From positions 4,498,780-4,562,779 of the forward strand of contig NC_015663.1 in assembly GCF_000215745.1 (NCBI RefSeq): 64,000 nt of DNA, written 5' to 3'. A program made the translations under genes and the position numbers. The notes under the pieces are model-generated. The model had not been told where the DNA came from. It ran no database searches and saw only the letters and a program-made list of their open reading frames with translations. The stretch comes from Klebsiella aerogenes KCTC 2190. GTDB taxonomy: Bacteria > Pseudomonadota > Gammaproteobacteria > Enterobacterales > Enterobacteriaceae. Of this stretch, positions 18,147 to 27,101 are shown one piece after another (position 1 is the first letter of the stretch; every line of letters starts with the position of its first letter).

Positions 18147-18539
18147 CTACAGAGCGCGATAAGGGATTTGAAGATTGAGCTGTGACCAGCCATCGGTTTC
18201 ACCTGCCGGGATGGCAGATACGGCGAAATAACTCAGCGCTCCGTCGTCCTGAAACTCGAAGAGTTGCGTTAATTTGTCGGCAGCCTGAGTCAGCTGCAGT
18301 GTGCCTGAACCAACAGGGACGAAAAGCTGGATGATGAGAACCCCTGTTCGGTGGACAGTCGGCCCCGCTCCAATTTCGTTAGCACCTGCTTGTCCGGGGA
18401 TGTCAGTAAGACGCGCCCAGATTTTTCGACCGCTGGGATCGAATACAGGACCGTTTGGGTAGTCCACCGCATCTTGGGCAATAGCGGTCTGCGTCGTCAT
18501 TCGTCTGATGACAACGTTTCTTATTTCTGTGAGGGTCAT
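18147..18539 (-). CDS. Tail terminator-like protein (DUF4128 type)
   Basis: 130 residues (MTLTEIRNVVIRRM ... NLQIPYRAL). Size, sequence pattern (VLIIQLFVPVGSGTLQLTQAADKLTQLFEF) and place just before the tail tube gene fit the tail terminator/joining proteins that cap the tail tube (lambda U-like). It starts inside the 3' end of the preceding gene (4-base overlap), so the two are coupled. Its function is inferred from position and fold pattern. Confidence 0.65.
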   Translation of the reverse strand: MTLTEIRNVVIRRMTTQTAIAQDAVDYPNGPVFDPSGRKIWARLTDIPGQAGANEIGAGPTVHRTGVLIIQLFVPVGSGTLQLTQAADKLTQLFEFQDDGALSYFAVSAIPAGETDGWSQLNLQIPYRAL

Positions 18540-19087
18540 TTGTAGGCCTGAATCACACCATTAAATGAGACGGCATAGACGCCTGTCGGCGCTTGCGTAG
18601 AGTGGCCATTCTCCAGAGGTACGGAGTAAGGGAGGTTTGACTGAATGTAAATCACCGAGTAGGCCGGCGCCTGATTGATGATATTTTTCCCGTTGAGGAA
18701 TGTCATCGTTCCCCGCGGGTCAGGCTCTGATGGTATTGAATGATCTGGTTCTCCAATACTGACAAAGTGTGACGCCCGGAAAGTTCCTGCGCGATACTCA
18801 GCCGGACGCCGGATATCCATGCCATCGTTAACACGGACTTTCTTTCTGAGACGGCCTGTCTTTGTCAGGTTGGCAGGATCGGCATAAAGAGATTCGTTCC
18901 ATTCACCTACCGCTTTGTTGTACTGCACCGCAGTGGCGTTGATGGCCCACAGTTCCGGGTTACCTACAGGCGATCGCTGAACGATTTCATTCAGCAGCTG
19001 AATGGCGATAGTTCTCTGCCGTAACCTCACATCGTCTTCCACCAAGCCGGCGAATGCCGCCGGGTCAATGTTCCAGCCCTTAGCCAT
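18536..19087 (-). CDS. Head-tail completion protein (HK97 gp10-like position)
   Basis: 183 residues when started at ATG 19087 (MAKGWNIDPAAFAGLVEDDV). A longer upstream reading exists, but this start lies just past the preceding stop (19089) and removes an Arg/Ser-rich N-terminus coded in the overlap. Conserved-looking blocks are GRLRKKVRVNDG and YSVIYIQSNLPYSVPLENGHSTQAP, the second typical of gp10/Z-type proteins. It likely joins tail to head. Confidence 0.65.
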   Translation of the reverse strand: MAKGWNIDPAAFAGLVEDDVRLRQRTIAIQLLNEIVQRSPVGNPELWAINATAVQYNKAVGEWNESLYADPANLTKTGRLRKKVRVNDGMDIRRPAEYRAGTFRASHFVSIGEPDHSIPSEPDPRGTMTFLNGKNIINQAPAYSVIYIQSNLPYSVPLENGHSTQAPTGVYAVSFNGVIQAYK

Positions 19088-19088
19088 A

Positions 19089-19472
19089 TCACGCCCTGCG
19101 CAGTTGAATGGAGTACGCAGCGCCAGCAGAGTCGGCAGAAGCGGTGATGACCTCGTAGCGCTGGAGTACGCCAGTAATCGGGTCAGGTGCCGTGATGATG
19201 TGCTCAACCGCAGGCTTGTCGGTTACCTCATTAACGAGGGCAGTGAGTTTCACATCACCATGAAGGATGTTAACGCCATCGATGCGGCGGAGTTTATAGC
19301 GCGCCAGCACTCCGCGTCCTGAGTAAGTCACCTGCGTTTCAGTGCCGGTTTCCGTAACCGGGTCCCAGTCACTTCGAACGGTGTATGTTCCAGTGAAATC
19401 CTTAACAGCATCCTGCAGGTCGGTATTAAATGCCGCGGCAACTTCAGTCTGCAACTCGTCACGAATCCCCAT
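19089..19472 (-). CDS. Head completion/stopper-like protein, unassigned
   Basis: 127 residues (MGIRDELQTEVAAAFNTDLQ ... AAYSIQLRRA), a short beta-rich protein placed between a connector-like gene and a gp10-like gene. In related prophages this slot holds a head-tail stopper. I do not recognise the family with certainty. The start lies one base after the preceding stop, consistent with tight co-translation. Confidence 0.55.
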   Translation of the reverse strand: MGIRDELQTEVAAAFNTDLQDAVKDFTGTYTVRSDWDPVTETGTETQVTYSGRGVLARYKLRRIDGVNILHGDVKLTALVNEVTDKPAVEHIITAPDPITGVLQRYEVITASADSAGAAYSIQLRRA

Positions 19473-19473
19473 A

Positions 19474-19884
19474 TCACCCCCTTACCAGCCGCACCTGAGA
19501 CTGACTAACGCCATATGGCTTCAGCATTGCAAGCGCCAGCTGCAGATCAGAACCAAGCAATGCCGAGCTGTTGGTAGCGAGTTCTGCGAAGGTCTTCGAA
19601 ACGCTGACATCGTCGGCATCCACCGTCTTGCTGAGGAGCACGCCAGAATCAGTTTTCTGCTGATACAGCCCACCATTTGCCGCCGCCAGCGCCGCATAGG
19701 CGCCAGCCTGTTTTACATCGTCAGGAATGATGGTTTCTTGAGTTGCCTTATCACACGGCATTTTCAGGTTAAGTCCATTCATCCAGGTATTAGCCATCAG
19801 CACAGATTTGGCTTTCTTGCTTTCATCCGCCCAAGTGGCACCGAGAATCGAATTGACATCTTCAACAGTGATGAAACTGATCAT
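19474..19884 (-). CDS. DnaT-like/head-tail connector protein
   Basis: 136 residues starting MISFITVEDVNSILGATWAD. It resembles short phage proteins often labelled putative DnaT-like ssDNA-binding, which by position act as head-tail adaptors. Helical blocks DDVKQAGAYAALAAANGGLYQ and FAELATNSSALLGSDLQLALAML are visible. There is nothing to show DNA binding; adaptor function is more likely from its place between coat and stopper genes. Confidence 0.6.
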   Translation of the reverse strand: MISFITVEDVNSILGATWADESKKAKSVLMANTWMNGLNLKMPCDKATQETIIPDDVKQAGAYAALAAANGGLYQQKTDSGVLLSKTVDADDVSVSKTFAELATNSSALLGSDLQLALAMLKPYGVSQSQVRLVRG

Positions 19885-19887
19885 GCA

Positions 19888-20100
19888 TCACTCCATTTCT
19901 TTCCAGCCGTGCGCCTTCCAGTTCTCAACTTCATCAGGGTGAACGTTGGCGGTATTAGGAGCGCCGGGGAATGCCGGGAAATCGGTAATCATCGCCACCA
20001 GCTGCTGTTCCTGCTGTGCAGGAGTATTGGCGTCAACCTGCACGGTCGCAAGTTTTGCTGCAGCACGTTCAGCACGCTGCTCTTTGGTTAATCCGGCCAT
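19888..20100 (-). CDS. Small hypothetical structural-operon protein
   Basis: 70 residues (MAGLTKEQRAERAAAKLATV ... NWKAHGWKEME). Lys/Ala/Glu-rich N-terminal helix and an acidic middle; no known domain recognised. It lies between the coat gene and the connector gene, just after a strong terminator, and is coupled to the next gene with a 3-base gap. The reading frame and spacing support it as real. Confidence 0.6.
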   Translation of the reverse strand: MAGLTKEQRAERAAAKLATVQVDANTPAQQEQQLVAMITDFPAFPGAPNTANVHPDEVENWKAHGWKEME

Positions 20101-20112
20101 AAGCCCTCCACT

Positions 20113-20133
20113 AAAAAAGGGGGCGAAGCCCCC
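20113..20133 (-). terminator. Intrinsic terminator after the coat gene
   Basis: GGGGGC-TTC-GCCCCC followed by six T on the minus strand, five bases past the coat protein stop. It probably keeps coat messages abundant relative to downstream genes. Confidence 0.85.
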
Positions 20134-20138
20134 GATAA

Positions 20139-21275
20139 TTAACCCAACAGCAGAACCGAATGCTCAGTTTTCACTGCCGCTACGCCCCAGGACAGACCAA
20201 CTTCGTAGCGCACCTGACGGTATTGACGGTACAGCGCCACCTGATAAGTGATGCCTGACACCGGGTCAGTAACGTTCATGACGTCATCCGCAGTATCACC
20301 GCCCTGCGGCATTGCCGGAGTACGCGCAGCCAGCAGGAACGCGTTACGGTCGAATGCCATGTTTGCGGTATATCCACCTACGGTAGTAATCGCGGAGTTA
20401 TCCGCCAGCGCCTGACGCAAGCCCGGTGCCGCCAGGGTAATAGTGGTAGCAGTAGCTGCAGCAACGAGGTATTTGTTGCTGTCCCCATCGAACGTCACAA
20501 TGTCACCTGCTGCGAAAGCGCCTGTACCGGTATCAATCGCGATCAGGATGTCACCCTCAGATTTTGCGCCATTCACCAGATAATCAGCAGCGGCCGATGC
20601 TACACGTTTTTTGACGTGGGCAGATTCGTGGATGTTGAATCCCTCAAGACGACCCACGATACCCTCACGCAGCAGCGCATCGGTACCAGATTCGTTCACT
20701 TTGAACAGAACTGACTGTTTACCGCGGAGGTTAGCAATCGCAGAGGAACCAAGGACCATCTGCAAATCGGTAGTCGGGGAGCCGTTATCGGACAATACCT
20801 GACGGGCATTTGCCGCATCAGACAGATCGCCAGCAATCCCGAATGGAGCAGTACCAGCCGTACCGACAGCGCGGGAGGAAGAGAAATACAAAGCCGCGAT
20901 ATCCGAGTCCATCTCATTTGCCAGTGCACGGAACGCTTGCTTGAACTGATCCGCCAGGATGGTGTTGTATGTCCCTGCGGGCCCCAGCGCTAGTTGTTCT
21001 TCACCGTTCCATTTGACCGGGGCCATTTTGGATTTGGTGATTTTGACATCAACGGTACCGATCGTCTGGTCGCCGTCATTTGGCGCAGTGGCCCCCGGGG
21101 TAATATCAACAGTGGTTGCCGGTGGCGCAACCGGCGCAGTAACAGTCTGGTCCTTCGCCGCAGCATCAGCTTTCGCATTGCGCGATACAGCTGGGATAAA
21201 ACCGACCTGTTCGCGAGATACGGTATCCAGAGCCGTGAAGATAGTCGGGATCAACCCGGTAAGCGTATTAGCCAT
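20139..21275 (-). CDS. Major capsid protein, P22 coat (gp5) family
   Basis: 378 residues starting MANTLTGLIPTIFTALDTVSREQVGFIPAV, the characteristic N-terminus of P22-type coat proteins. The shell core with an inserted domain follows (near 220-290, AKSEGDILIAIDTGTGAFAAGDIVTFDGD). The C-terminus YRQYRQVRYEVGLSWGVA is typical. It forms the icosahedral head with the upstream scaffold. A P22-type coat in a long-tailed phage with a tape measure gene is a known mosaic pattern. Flanked by a strong terminator downstream. Confidence 0.92.
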   Translation of the reverse strand: MANTLTGLIPTIFTALDTVSREQVGFIPAVSRNAKADAAAKDQTVTAPVAPPATTVDITPGATAPNDGDQTIGTVDVKITKSKMAPVKWNGEEQLALGPAGTYNTILADQFKQAFRALANEMDSDIAALYFSSSRAVGTAGTAPFGIAGDLSDAANARQVLSDNGSPTTDLQMVLGSSAIANLRGKQSVLFKVNESGTDALLREGIVGRLEGFNIHESAHVKKRVASAAADYLVNGAKSEGDILIAIDTGTGAFAAGDIVTFDGDSNKYLVAAATATTITLAAPGLRQALADNSAITTVGGYTANMAFDRNAFLLAARTPAMPQGGDTADDVMNVTDPVSGITYQVALYRQYRQVRYEVGLSWGVAAVKTEHSVLLLG

Positions 21276-21362
21276 GTGTATGGATTCCTTGGAGATTAAA
21301 ATATAGGGTTGGTTGAGCTATCCAGCTCCGGCACCAGCTGCCATCCGGCGGCTGGCAAAGAA

Positions 21363-22127
21363 TTAATCGACGATGGTGATACCGTCTTTGAGAGTTGATT
21401 GCTGATCTGTCGGGCTCAAACTGGTAAACGCATCGCGTTTCATCGTTTTCTGCCCGAGTGAATGCTGAGACTGGCGAGAGCCGCCGCCCTGGTTGCCGCT
21501 GGCCTTCAGAATGTGGTCTTTCTGTGGGTACTGCTCCACCAGAAACTCCAGCGCCTCATCAAAGGCTGCCAGCTCGCCCGGTTTAGAGCGGGAATAAATT
21601 TTGTTGCCAGAGCCATCATAGGCAACGACTTTGCCGTCCTCGACTTTGAAGGCCTGACCGAACCGCGCCTGAAGCATATCTGCCGGAATTGCCACTTTAT
21701 CTGCGATGAATTTCGAGCCAGAGAACCGGCCGCCTATCATTTCCTGATAGAGCTGGCCTTCTAGGGTCGTCGCACGCTGTGTAGCTTCATCAAGCTGCGC
21801 CTGGAAGGATTTGGTGATATCCGCTTTAACCTGATCAACGGCGCCTGCATCGATCAGTTTTTTCTGGTCGATTTTAGTCATCATCTCCAGTGCTTCGAGT
21901 GCCTTCGCCGGATCACCGATTTTGGCAAACTTAGCCAGACTGGCTTCAGCTGCTTCTTTGGCTTCACGATGAGATTTTGCCTCGCCATTCAGAGAGGAGA
22001 TTTTCCCAACGGCCTGCACAGCATCAAAACCAACTTCCTGGCCGTCATCGTGGACGTAGACGGGTAAACCGCTGGCATCGACTTCTGCATAGCTTTTGCC
22101 GTTAACTTCGACTGTTTTCAGTTTCAT
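21363..22127 (-). CDS. Scaffold-like protein (DUF6651 type)
   Basis: 254 residues, highly charged and helical, with coiled coils from about 45 to 140 (GEAKSHREAKEAAEASLAKF, QAQLDEATQRATTLEGQLYQ) and a basic C-terminus. It lies directly before the coat gene, the canonical scaffold position. The N-terminal MKLKTVEVNGKSYAEVDASG resembles DUF6651 proteins. It probably directs procapsid assembly and leaves the head before DNA packaging. Confidence 0.75.
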   Translation of the reverse strand: MKLKTVEVNGKSYAEVDASGLPVYVHDDGQEVGFDAVQAVGKISSLNGEAKSHREAKEAAEASLAKFAKIGDPAKALEALEMMTKIDQKKLIDAGAVDQVKADITKSFQAQLDEATQRATTLEGQLYQEMIGGRFSGSKFIADKVAIPADMLQARFGQAFKVEDGKVVAYDGSGNKIYSRSKPGELAAFDEALEFLVEQYPQKDHILKASGNQGGGSRQSQHSLGQKTMKRDAFTSLSPTDQQSTLKDGITIVD

Positions 22128-22185
22128 GTGGTTACCTTTTCGGGGTCATCCGACCGTTGCACCGCTCACCATCCGGATCACGGCA

Positions 22186-22210
22186 ATAAAAAAAGGCCGC
22201 CCGGAGGCAG
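22186..22210 (-). terminator. Probable intrinsic terminator before the scaffold gene
   Basis: On the minus strand GGCTGCC-TCC-GGGCGGCC (with a wobble) is followed by seven T. It lies between the MuF-like and scaffold genes. Confidence 0.65.
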
Positions 22211-22233
22211 CCTGATTGAAGACTTAAATAGCT

Positions 22234-23355
22234 TTAAAGTCTGGCGTTGCTGAACGCCTGAGCATCCAGGTTACGCAGTTGCTCCAGAGTCAGCCATTCG
22301 CCCTTGTCGTTGTAGAAATCATCGGGCGACATGCCGCCGTCACGAATCAGCCGGGCCCGGGTTACTCCAACGATCTGGGACTGTCGCGTGAACGACTGGC
22401 GCGAGAACCAGCCCTGATAATCGGTATCCGATGACACCTGCCCGTCCATGCTGGCACGTGAGCTATCGGATATTTGCCCTACAGCAATACCGAGCTCATC
22501 AGACGATTTCAGGATGTAGGTTTCGACGCTGCGACAGCAGAAATGGATTTTCCCAGGGCCCTGCAGATACGGCATCTTATGGCCGATCGGCTTGTTATCA
22601 AGTGTGTACTTGAGGTGGTCGCGAATCCGGCAGTCTTTTGATGTACGGTTATCCAAAGTGGATAACCACTGCTTACCCTTCAAAAGGTCATCGTTCGCAT
22701 CTGCAAAGGTTTTCCTGCCCGTCGAAGCAAGATGCCCTACAGCCGTTTTTGCGATACTACCAGCATTGGTGCGGCTCATCTGCAGCGCGCCATCCTGATA
22801 GCCACGGTTAGCATGACCCCGGACCTTTCTGGCGATTTGCTCATGGGTATCGCCCAGGAGAAAACCCTGCCGCACTGTATTGGATATTCTAGCCATCCTG
22901 TCAGCTTCAAGGTTATCTGCCCACTCCGAAAGCAGGCGCCCCTGAAACGGCTGAGCCATCGCCGCGGCGTAAACGGCATCCGGCGAAATGCCCACCAGTG
23001 GATGAAGCGATAGAACATCGTCGGGGATCGCAAACTGGAACAGGCTCATCTGAAAACCGGCTTCGTGCTGCGCGAGTTGCTGCAGCTCATCAGATAGTCC
23101 CGCGTACATTGACTGCACAGCCTCACGATTGAGAGCTCTGACACTAACAAGCAGCGCTTCCAGTCGCGACACGGTAAAGCTTTCAGCATCCAGGCTATCC
23201 ATCGCCACCAGTAATCTGGCTGTCAGTTCCGCATCGCTGTCATTCAGGATTTTTATCATCCTGTTTGCAACGCTGGTGCTGTATCGCGCTACCCATATCG
23301 CATGGGATATCGATTCATCCTTAAGCTTGTCATTCGCCGTTGCCATTTGCACCAC
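22234..23355 (-). CDS. Phage head morphogenesis protein (Mu gpF-like minor capsid)
   Basis: 373 residues. The C-terminal half has the MuF pattern: LSRTNA-type helix (MSRTNAGSIAKTAVGHL), then WLSTLDNRTSKDCRIRDH, and CCRSVETYIL near 270. These are the conserved Asp/Arg/Cys/His residues of the MuF fold. It follows the portal gene (26-base overlap), as usual. MuF proteins are made in low copy near the portal and are often ejected with the genome. Confidence 0.88.
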   Translation of the reverse strand: MVQMATANDKLKDESISHAIWVARYSTSVANRMIKILNDSDAELTARLLVAMDSLDAESFTVSRLEALLVSVRALNREAVQSMYAGLSDELQQLAQHEAGFQMSLFQFAIPDDVLSLHPLVGISPDAVYAAAMAQPFQGRLLSEWADNLEADRMARISNTVRQGFLLGDTHEQIARKVRGHANRGYQDGALQMSRTNAGSIAKTAVGHLASTGRKTFADANDDLLKGKQWLSTLDNRTSKDCRIRDHLKYTLDNKPIGHKMPYLQGPGKIHFCCRSVETYILKSSDELGIAVGQISDSSRASMDGQVSSDTDYQGWFSRQSFTRQSQIVGVTRARLIRDGGMSPDDFYNDKGEWLTLEQLRNLDAQAFSNARL

Positions 23356-24754
23356 CCGGGTTACTCAGTCCGCCAGCAAGCGTGACCTGCTGATTCCGCA
23401 ACTCGTCGATTACCTCTTCGGGCTTCGCGTCCGGATCGATAAATTTGAGGGACTGCAAAACGCGAACAGCATCGACCTGACGTATATCACCACCCTGACG
23501 GAGCGACTGAACAGCCGTTGCAGCTGCGGCATCAAACGTCTGGGCTGAAACATCCAGTTCGGTGCGTACATCGACATTGCCGCCTTCTTTCTCGCCCAGC
23601 CATTCCGCCATAATCTGCAGGATATTATCGATCGCATCCTCAAGCGAGCTTGCCATGGTGTAGAGAGGTGAATTCTCCTGCATCCGCTCTTCGTGAGTCT
23701 GGTCTAAGGATTTAGTCGATGTGTTTTCCGCGCGCAGCAATTTTGCGCCGGCCTGACGCATCTGGTTTTCCAGATCCTCAAGGGAAATCTTACCGGCTTC
23801 AATCGCAGCCCCGGTATGCTCGACATATTCCAGTCCCTGCCGCTGGCGGTCATCGAAACGAGTCGCAGAGGAAGAACCTATCGTCAATGTTTCGCCATCA
23901 GCCAGACCGTAAGCCACCAGCAACGGCACACGAGCGACATGCAAGATGTTGTCCTGTTCACTCTGACTCTGCCAGTGCTTGATATTCAGTAAAGCGAGAT
24001 TAAGCAGTGGAGGTGAACCGCGCATAAAGCCTGTGCGTTTCGTGTAAAGCGTCACCAGCGGAATATCATCGCGACTGGTTTCCCACTCGTCGTGGATCTG
24101 CCACTGGCTTTCGCTGTTATCACCTTTATTTCGGCGATAAATTTCAACCTTGCCCGGCATGATATGGCGTATTTGCTCAACTTTCGTTTGCCCGTAATCA
24201 TCGCCATCAATAATGATGACCTCTCTGATACGCAGATCGGTGAGCACCACTTTCCCTTTAACCACTTTCGATTTCCAGCCAATGACCTGGCGAGGATTAA
24301 GCATCGTGGCATACGGGCGGGATCCCGCGGCTTTTTCGTCGGCTTTAGTTTTTACTTCCTCCGGGTCAATTTTCGGGAAATCCACCAGCGCATGTACCAG
24401 ACCATACTGGAATCCGATGCTGAAAAATTGCTGTGCCCAGACATCGAGCCGGTTTCCTTCCATATCAATATCTGGCGACAGCTCCCGTATTTGTTCAGGA
24501 GAGTCCTCACTCAATACTGTCGGCTCAGCAAACACTCGCCCGATGTTTTGTTTAATGGCCTCTTCATAGGCAGGTAGTAACGTTGCCGAAGCTAAACGCT
24601 CCTTATAGCTCTCAGGATCTTCGTTCGGCCATTTCGGGAGATACTTCTTGCCCTGCCGGCGCATTTCCAGCGTGCCGCCCATCAGCGCATCATTAATATC
24701 CCATGCCTCAACCATGTCGTTATAGTCGAGGTTGGGCGTTGAAATATCAGGCAT
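23330..24754 (-). CDS. Portal protein (DUF4055 type)
   Basis: 474 residues (MPDISTPNLDYNDMVEAWDI ...). It contains the portal stem and clip regions with LLNLALLNIKHWQSQSEQDN and GLEYVEHTGAAIEAG, blocks seen in DUF4055 portal proteins. It forms the dodecameric ring for DNA entry at one head vertex. It starts 4 bases after the large terminase stop and overlaps the MuF-like gene. The C-terminus is Gly/Asn-rich (GGLSNPGGANGNGE). Confidence 0.88.
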   Translation of the reverse strand: MPDISTPNLDYNDMVEAWDINDALMGGTLEMRRQGKKYLPKWPNEDPESYKERLASATLLPAYEEAIKQNIGRVFAEPTVLSEDSPEQIRELSPDIDMEGNRLDVWAQQFFSIGFQYGLVHALVDFPKIDPEEVKTKADEKAAGSRPYATMLNPRQVIGWKSKVVKGKVVLTDLRIREVIIIDGDDYGQTKVEQIRHIMPGKVEIYRRNKGDNSESQWQIHDEWETSRDDIPLVTLYTKRTGFMRGSPPLLNLALLNIKHWQSQSEQDNILHVARVPLLVAYGLADGETLTIGSSSATRFDDRQRQGLEYVEHTGAAIEAGKISLEDLENQMRQAGAKLLRAENTSTKSLDQTHEERMQENSPLYTMASSLEDAIDNILQIMAEWLGEKEGGNVDVRTELDVSAQTFDAAAATAVQSLRQGGDIRQVDAVRVLQSLKFIDPDAKPEEVIDELRNQQVTLAGGLSNPGGANGNGE

Positions 24755-24758
24755 GGTT

Positions 24759-26063
24759 TTACATCCGCAGTTGGGTGACTTTTCCAGTCGGTTTAATGAT
24801 CGGGAATTGCTTCACAATGAAATACCCACCGGCATCGTTGGGGTGATCGTTATCCGCCGTTTTATCCGGCTCACCGTTTTCACCCCAAACCTGTTGCTCA
24901 AGCGACTCGGTGTACACCGGGCACCGCTTTACATTCACTTTGTAGCGACGTTCACCGTTACCATTGCAGAACATGGCATTCATCGCGTTGATGCGGTCTT
25001 TCACTGGCGGGTTTGATGCATTAACAACAACATTGAAGCCGGCCTGCTTAAGCTGGGCGATATCCGTAGCGCTGGCATTGCTGGATTTGCGGGAATCGCC
25101 GGAAGCGTCCGGGTAAATATAGATTTCCCGCACCTTACGATAATCGTTGCCGTCGTACAGCCAGAACCGTTCTTTGATGATGCGGATCATGTCAGGTGTG
25201 TCGTATGCCTTCACGATTTCATTAACCGCAAATGGAAGCCCCAGACGTAATACATGAACAATCCCGGCCATCTTCCCGACGTTGAAATCCATACCGATAT
25301 ACAGCGGCTCACCGGGTTGTTCTTCCTCCCGGCAGTTATTCAGCTTACGATTAAACTGATGGTAAATCGTCCCGCTGGTAAGGTTGGTGAACTGGCCACG
25401 GAGATAAGCCTTGATCAGTTCTGGCGGGTATGACTCCATCAGCGACGGGATATAGTCCGGCGGCAGATTTTTTTCGTTGTCGAACGTCGAGGCCTGTACC
25501 AGGCCGTACAGCGTTGAGAGCGAAGGATTATCGCGTACAGCCTTTGCGAACTGCTGATAAACGAATTTAAACCCTTCCGGCGTAGTGGTGACGTCTATCC
25601 CATTACGAAGACCGGCCACGTTGTAACGCATACGAGCAATGATTTTTCGCCAGGCTAACTGCGCCTTTTTAGCGGGCATTACGTCCAGCTCATCAATCAG
25701 CGCATTACCGATTTTAAAACCAACGATGGTTTGCGGTTTCTCCATCGAGCGGCAAATCGTCGTTCCTCGGTACTGGCGCCCGGCGTAGAAGTGAACCTCT
25801 TTGTTTCCCTCGTTGATTTTGACATTCAGCCCCCAGTCGTGGGCCACCTCCTCAACAGTGGGATAAAAGATGTCACGGATCTGCGGATACGTTGGTGCAA
25901 AGTAGCCCTGGTTGATTTTTGGGTGTTCCCACATCCCTTTGCAGATACCACCGCAGCCGACCCATGTCTTGCCAGAACCGAATCCGGCGACGTAGGCCTT
26001 AAACTTGTACTGCATCGCAAGGAATTTGGCCTGAGGGATGTTAAGCGTCGGTGCTATCGCCAT
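24759..26063 (-). CDS. Terminase large subunit
   Basis: 434 residues. The ATPase has Walker A GFGSGKTW (residues 27-34) and Walker B ALIDELD (near 138). The nuclease half has the acidic metal sites in YIGMDFNVGK (near 258) and YPDASGDSRKSSN (near 325). It drives DNA translocation into the head and cuts the concatemer. Its start overlaps the small subunit by 23 bases. The family looks like P22/SPP1-type headful terminases, consistent with a pac-type strategy. Confidence 0.93.
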   Translation of the reverse strand: MAIAPTLNIPQAKFLAMQYKFKAYVAGFGSGKTWVGCGGICKGMWEHPKINQGYFAPTYPQIRDIFYPTVEEVAHDWGLNVKINEGNKEVHFYAGRQYRGTTICRSMEKPQTIVGFKIGNALIDELDVMPAKKAQLAWRKIIARMRYNVAGLRNGIDVTTTPEGFKFVYQQFAKAVRDNPSLSTLYGLVQASTFDNEKNLPPDYIPSLMESYPPELIKAYLRGQFTNLTSGTIYHQFNRKLNNCREEEQPGEPLYIGMDFNVGKMAGIVHVLRLGLPFAVNEIVKAYDTPDMIRIIKERFWLYDGNDYRKVREIYIYPDASGDSRKSSNASATDIAQLKQAGFNVVVNASNPPVKDRINAMNAMFCNGNGERRYKVNVKRCPVYTESLEQQVWGENGEPDKTADNDHPNDAGGYFIVKQFPIIKPTGKVTQLRM

Positions 26064-27033
26064 CCTCTTCCCTCACTCGTGCATCGACTACGTTGATATT
26101 GATTGCAACTGGCGTTGGCTCGTCATCCTCCGGGTCAGTGGCCAGTTCTTTGCGAAGTTTGTCGATCTCCAGCTGCCGGCGCTCAATTTCTATCTGTTGC
26201 AGGCGCTGGGCGAACTCACTATCAGCCAGGCCGAGACGTTTCATCACCGCCTCGTACATACGCTCACGGCTGATGGCGGTTATCTCAACGCCATTCTTAC
26301 CAAGCTTCACACCGGAATAGGCAAGCGCAGCATCCGGCGCCAGTTTGCGCGTATCAGCGAAGAAAGGCTGGCCGATACCATCACCATTGCAGCGAGGACA
26401 TTCCGGGTTAGGTGCGCTGGTGTGGTCGTAGCCGTATCCGCCATCATCCAAAGGTTCCCGACGTTTACGCTCCAGCGCTTCGAGGCGTTTCTCTTCGTAC
26501 TCTACGGCATCGCGCCACTGATACTGATGACCGAAGCCCCAGCAGTAACGACAGCTCCCGCGGCGATACTGAGAAAGCTGGTTGGCGTCGAACGTTGCCA
26601 GCCGCCACATCTGCTCAAGCACTTCATCAGCACTTCCCAGCGTGCGCACGATGGATGCTTTCTGCTGCTGCGCAATGGCCTGCGCAACGTTAGGATTCGT
26701 TAGAAGCTGACGGCCATAGTTTGGGTCGCTATAACCAGCGCGCTCAGCGGCAGCCGTAGCGTTCTGGTCCTTGAGGTATTCGGCAATGAAGCGCTTTACC
26801 TTTGGACTCAGTTTGCTATCCACCAGCTCTTCTGCGCACTTTTCCTTCTGCGCAGTGCGCAATTTCTTCTGCGCAGGTTTTTGCGCAGTTTGCGCAGTGG
26901 GTTTCTTGATATATCGGCGGGCAGTAGCGTAATTCAGTCCCTGCGCTTCACACCAATCCTTCGGTGATACGCCGGTTGCGGCATGATCGGACAGGAACCG
27001 TTGCTGAAGCTCGCCCCAGTCCGGTTTTGCCAT
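26041..27033 (-). CDS. Terminase small subunit
   Basis: 330 residues. An N-terminal helix-turn-helix (SPKDWCEAQGLNYATARRYI) precedes an Ala-Gln-Lys linker coded by repeated TGCGCA. The Terminase_2 core follows (LSPKVKRFIAEYLKDQNATAAAERAGYS), then a zinc-binding pair CRYCWGFGH and CPRCNGDG and a C-terminal coiled coil (QQIEIERRQLEIDKLRKEL). It binds the packaging start site and loads the large subunit. It is longer than P22 gp3 because of the extra N-terminal and zinc modules. Confidence 0.9.
   Translation of the reverse strand: MAKPDWGELQQRFLSDHAATGVSPKDWCEAQGLNYATARRYIKKPTAQTAQKPAQKKLRTAQKEKCAEELVDSKLSPKVKRFIAEYLKDQNATAAAERAGYSDPNYGRQLLTNPNVAQAIAQQQKASIVRTLGSADEVLEQMWRLATFDANQLSQYRRGSCRYCWGFGHQYQWRDAVEYEEKRLEALERKRREPLDDGGYGYDHTSAPNPECPRCNGDGIGQPFFADTRKLAPDAALAYSGVKLGKNGVEITAISRERMYEAVMKRLGLADSEFAQRLQQIEIERRQLEIDKLRKELATDPEDDEPTPVAININVVDARVREEDGDSTDA
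26833..26896. repeat. Six TGCGCA repeats inside terS, candidate pac site
   Basis: TGCGCA occurs at 26833, 26849, 26856, 26870, 26882 and 26891, six copies in 64 bases, several as TTCTGCGCA. The cluster encodes the Ala-Gln-rich linker of the small terminase. P22 has its pac site within its own small terminase gene, so this is a plausible recognition region. Confidence 0.5.
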
Positions 27034-27059
27034 GGTCTTTTCCTGTGGTTGAAGCCATT

Positions 27060-27088
27060 AAAAAAGCCACCAGATAGCTGGCGGCCTT
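27060..27088 (-). terminator. Intrinsic terminator before terS
   Basis: On the minus strand GCCGCCAG-CTAT-CTGGTGGC is followed by six T, between the small hypothetical gene (stop 27102) and the small terminase start (27033). Confidence 0.75.
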
Positions 27089-27101
27089 TGTAATGAGTTC
27101 C

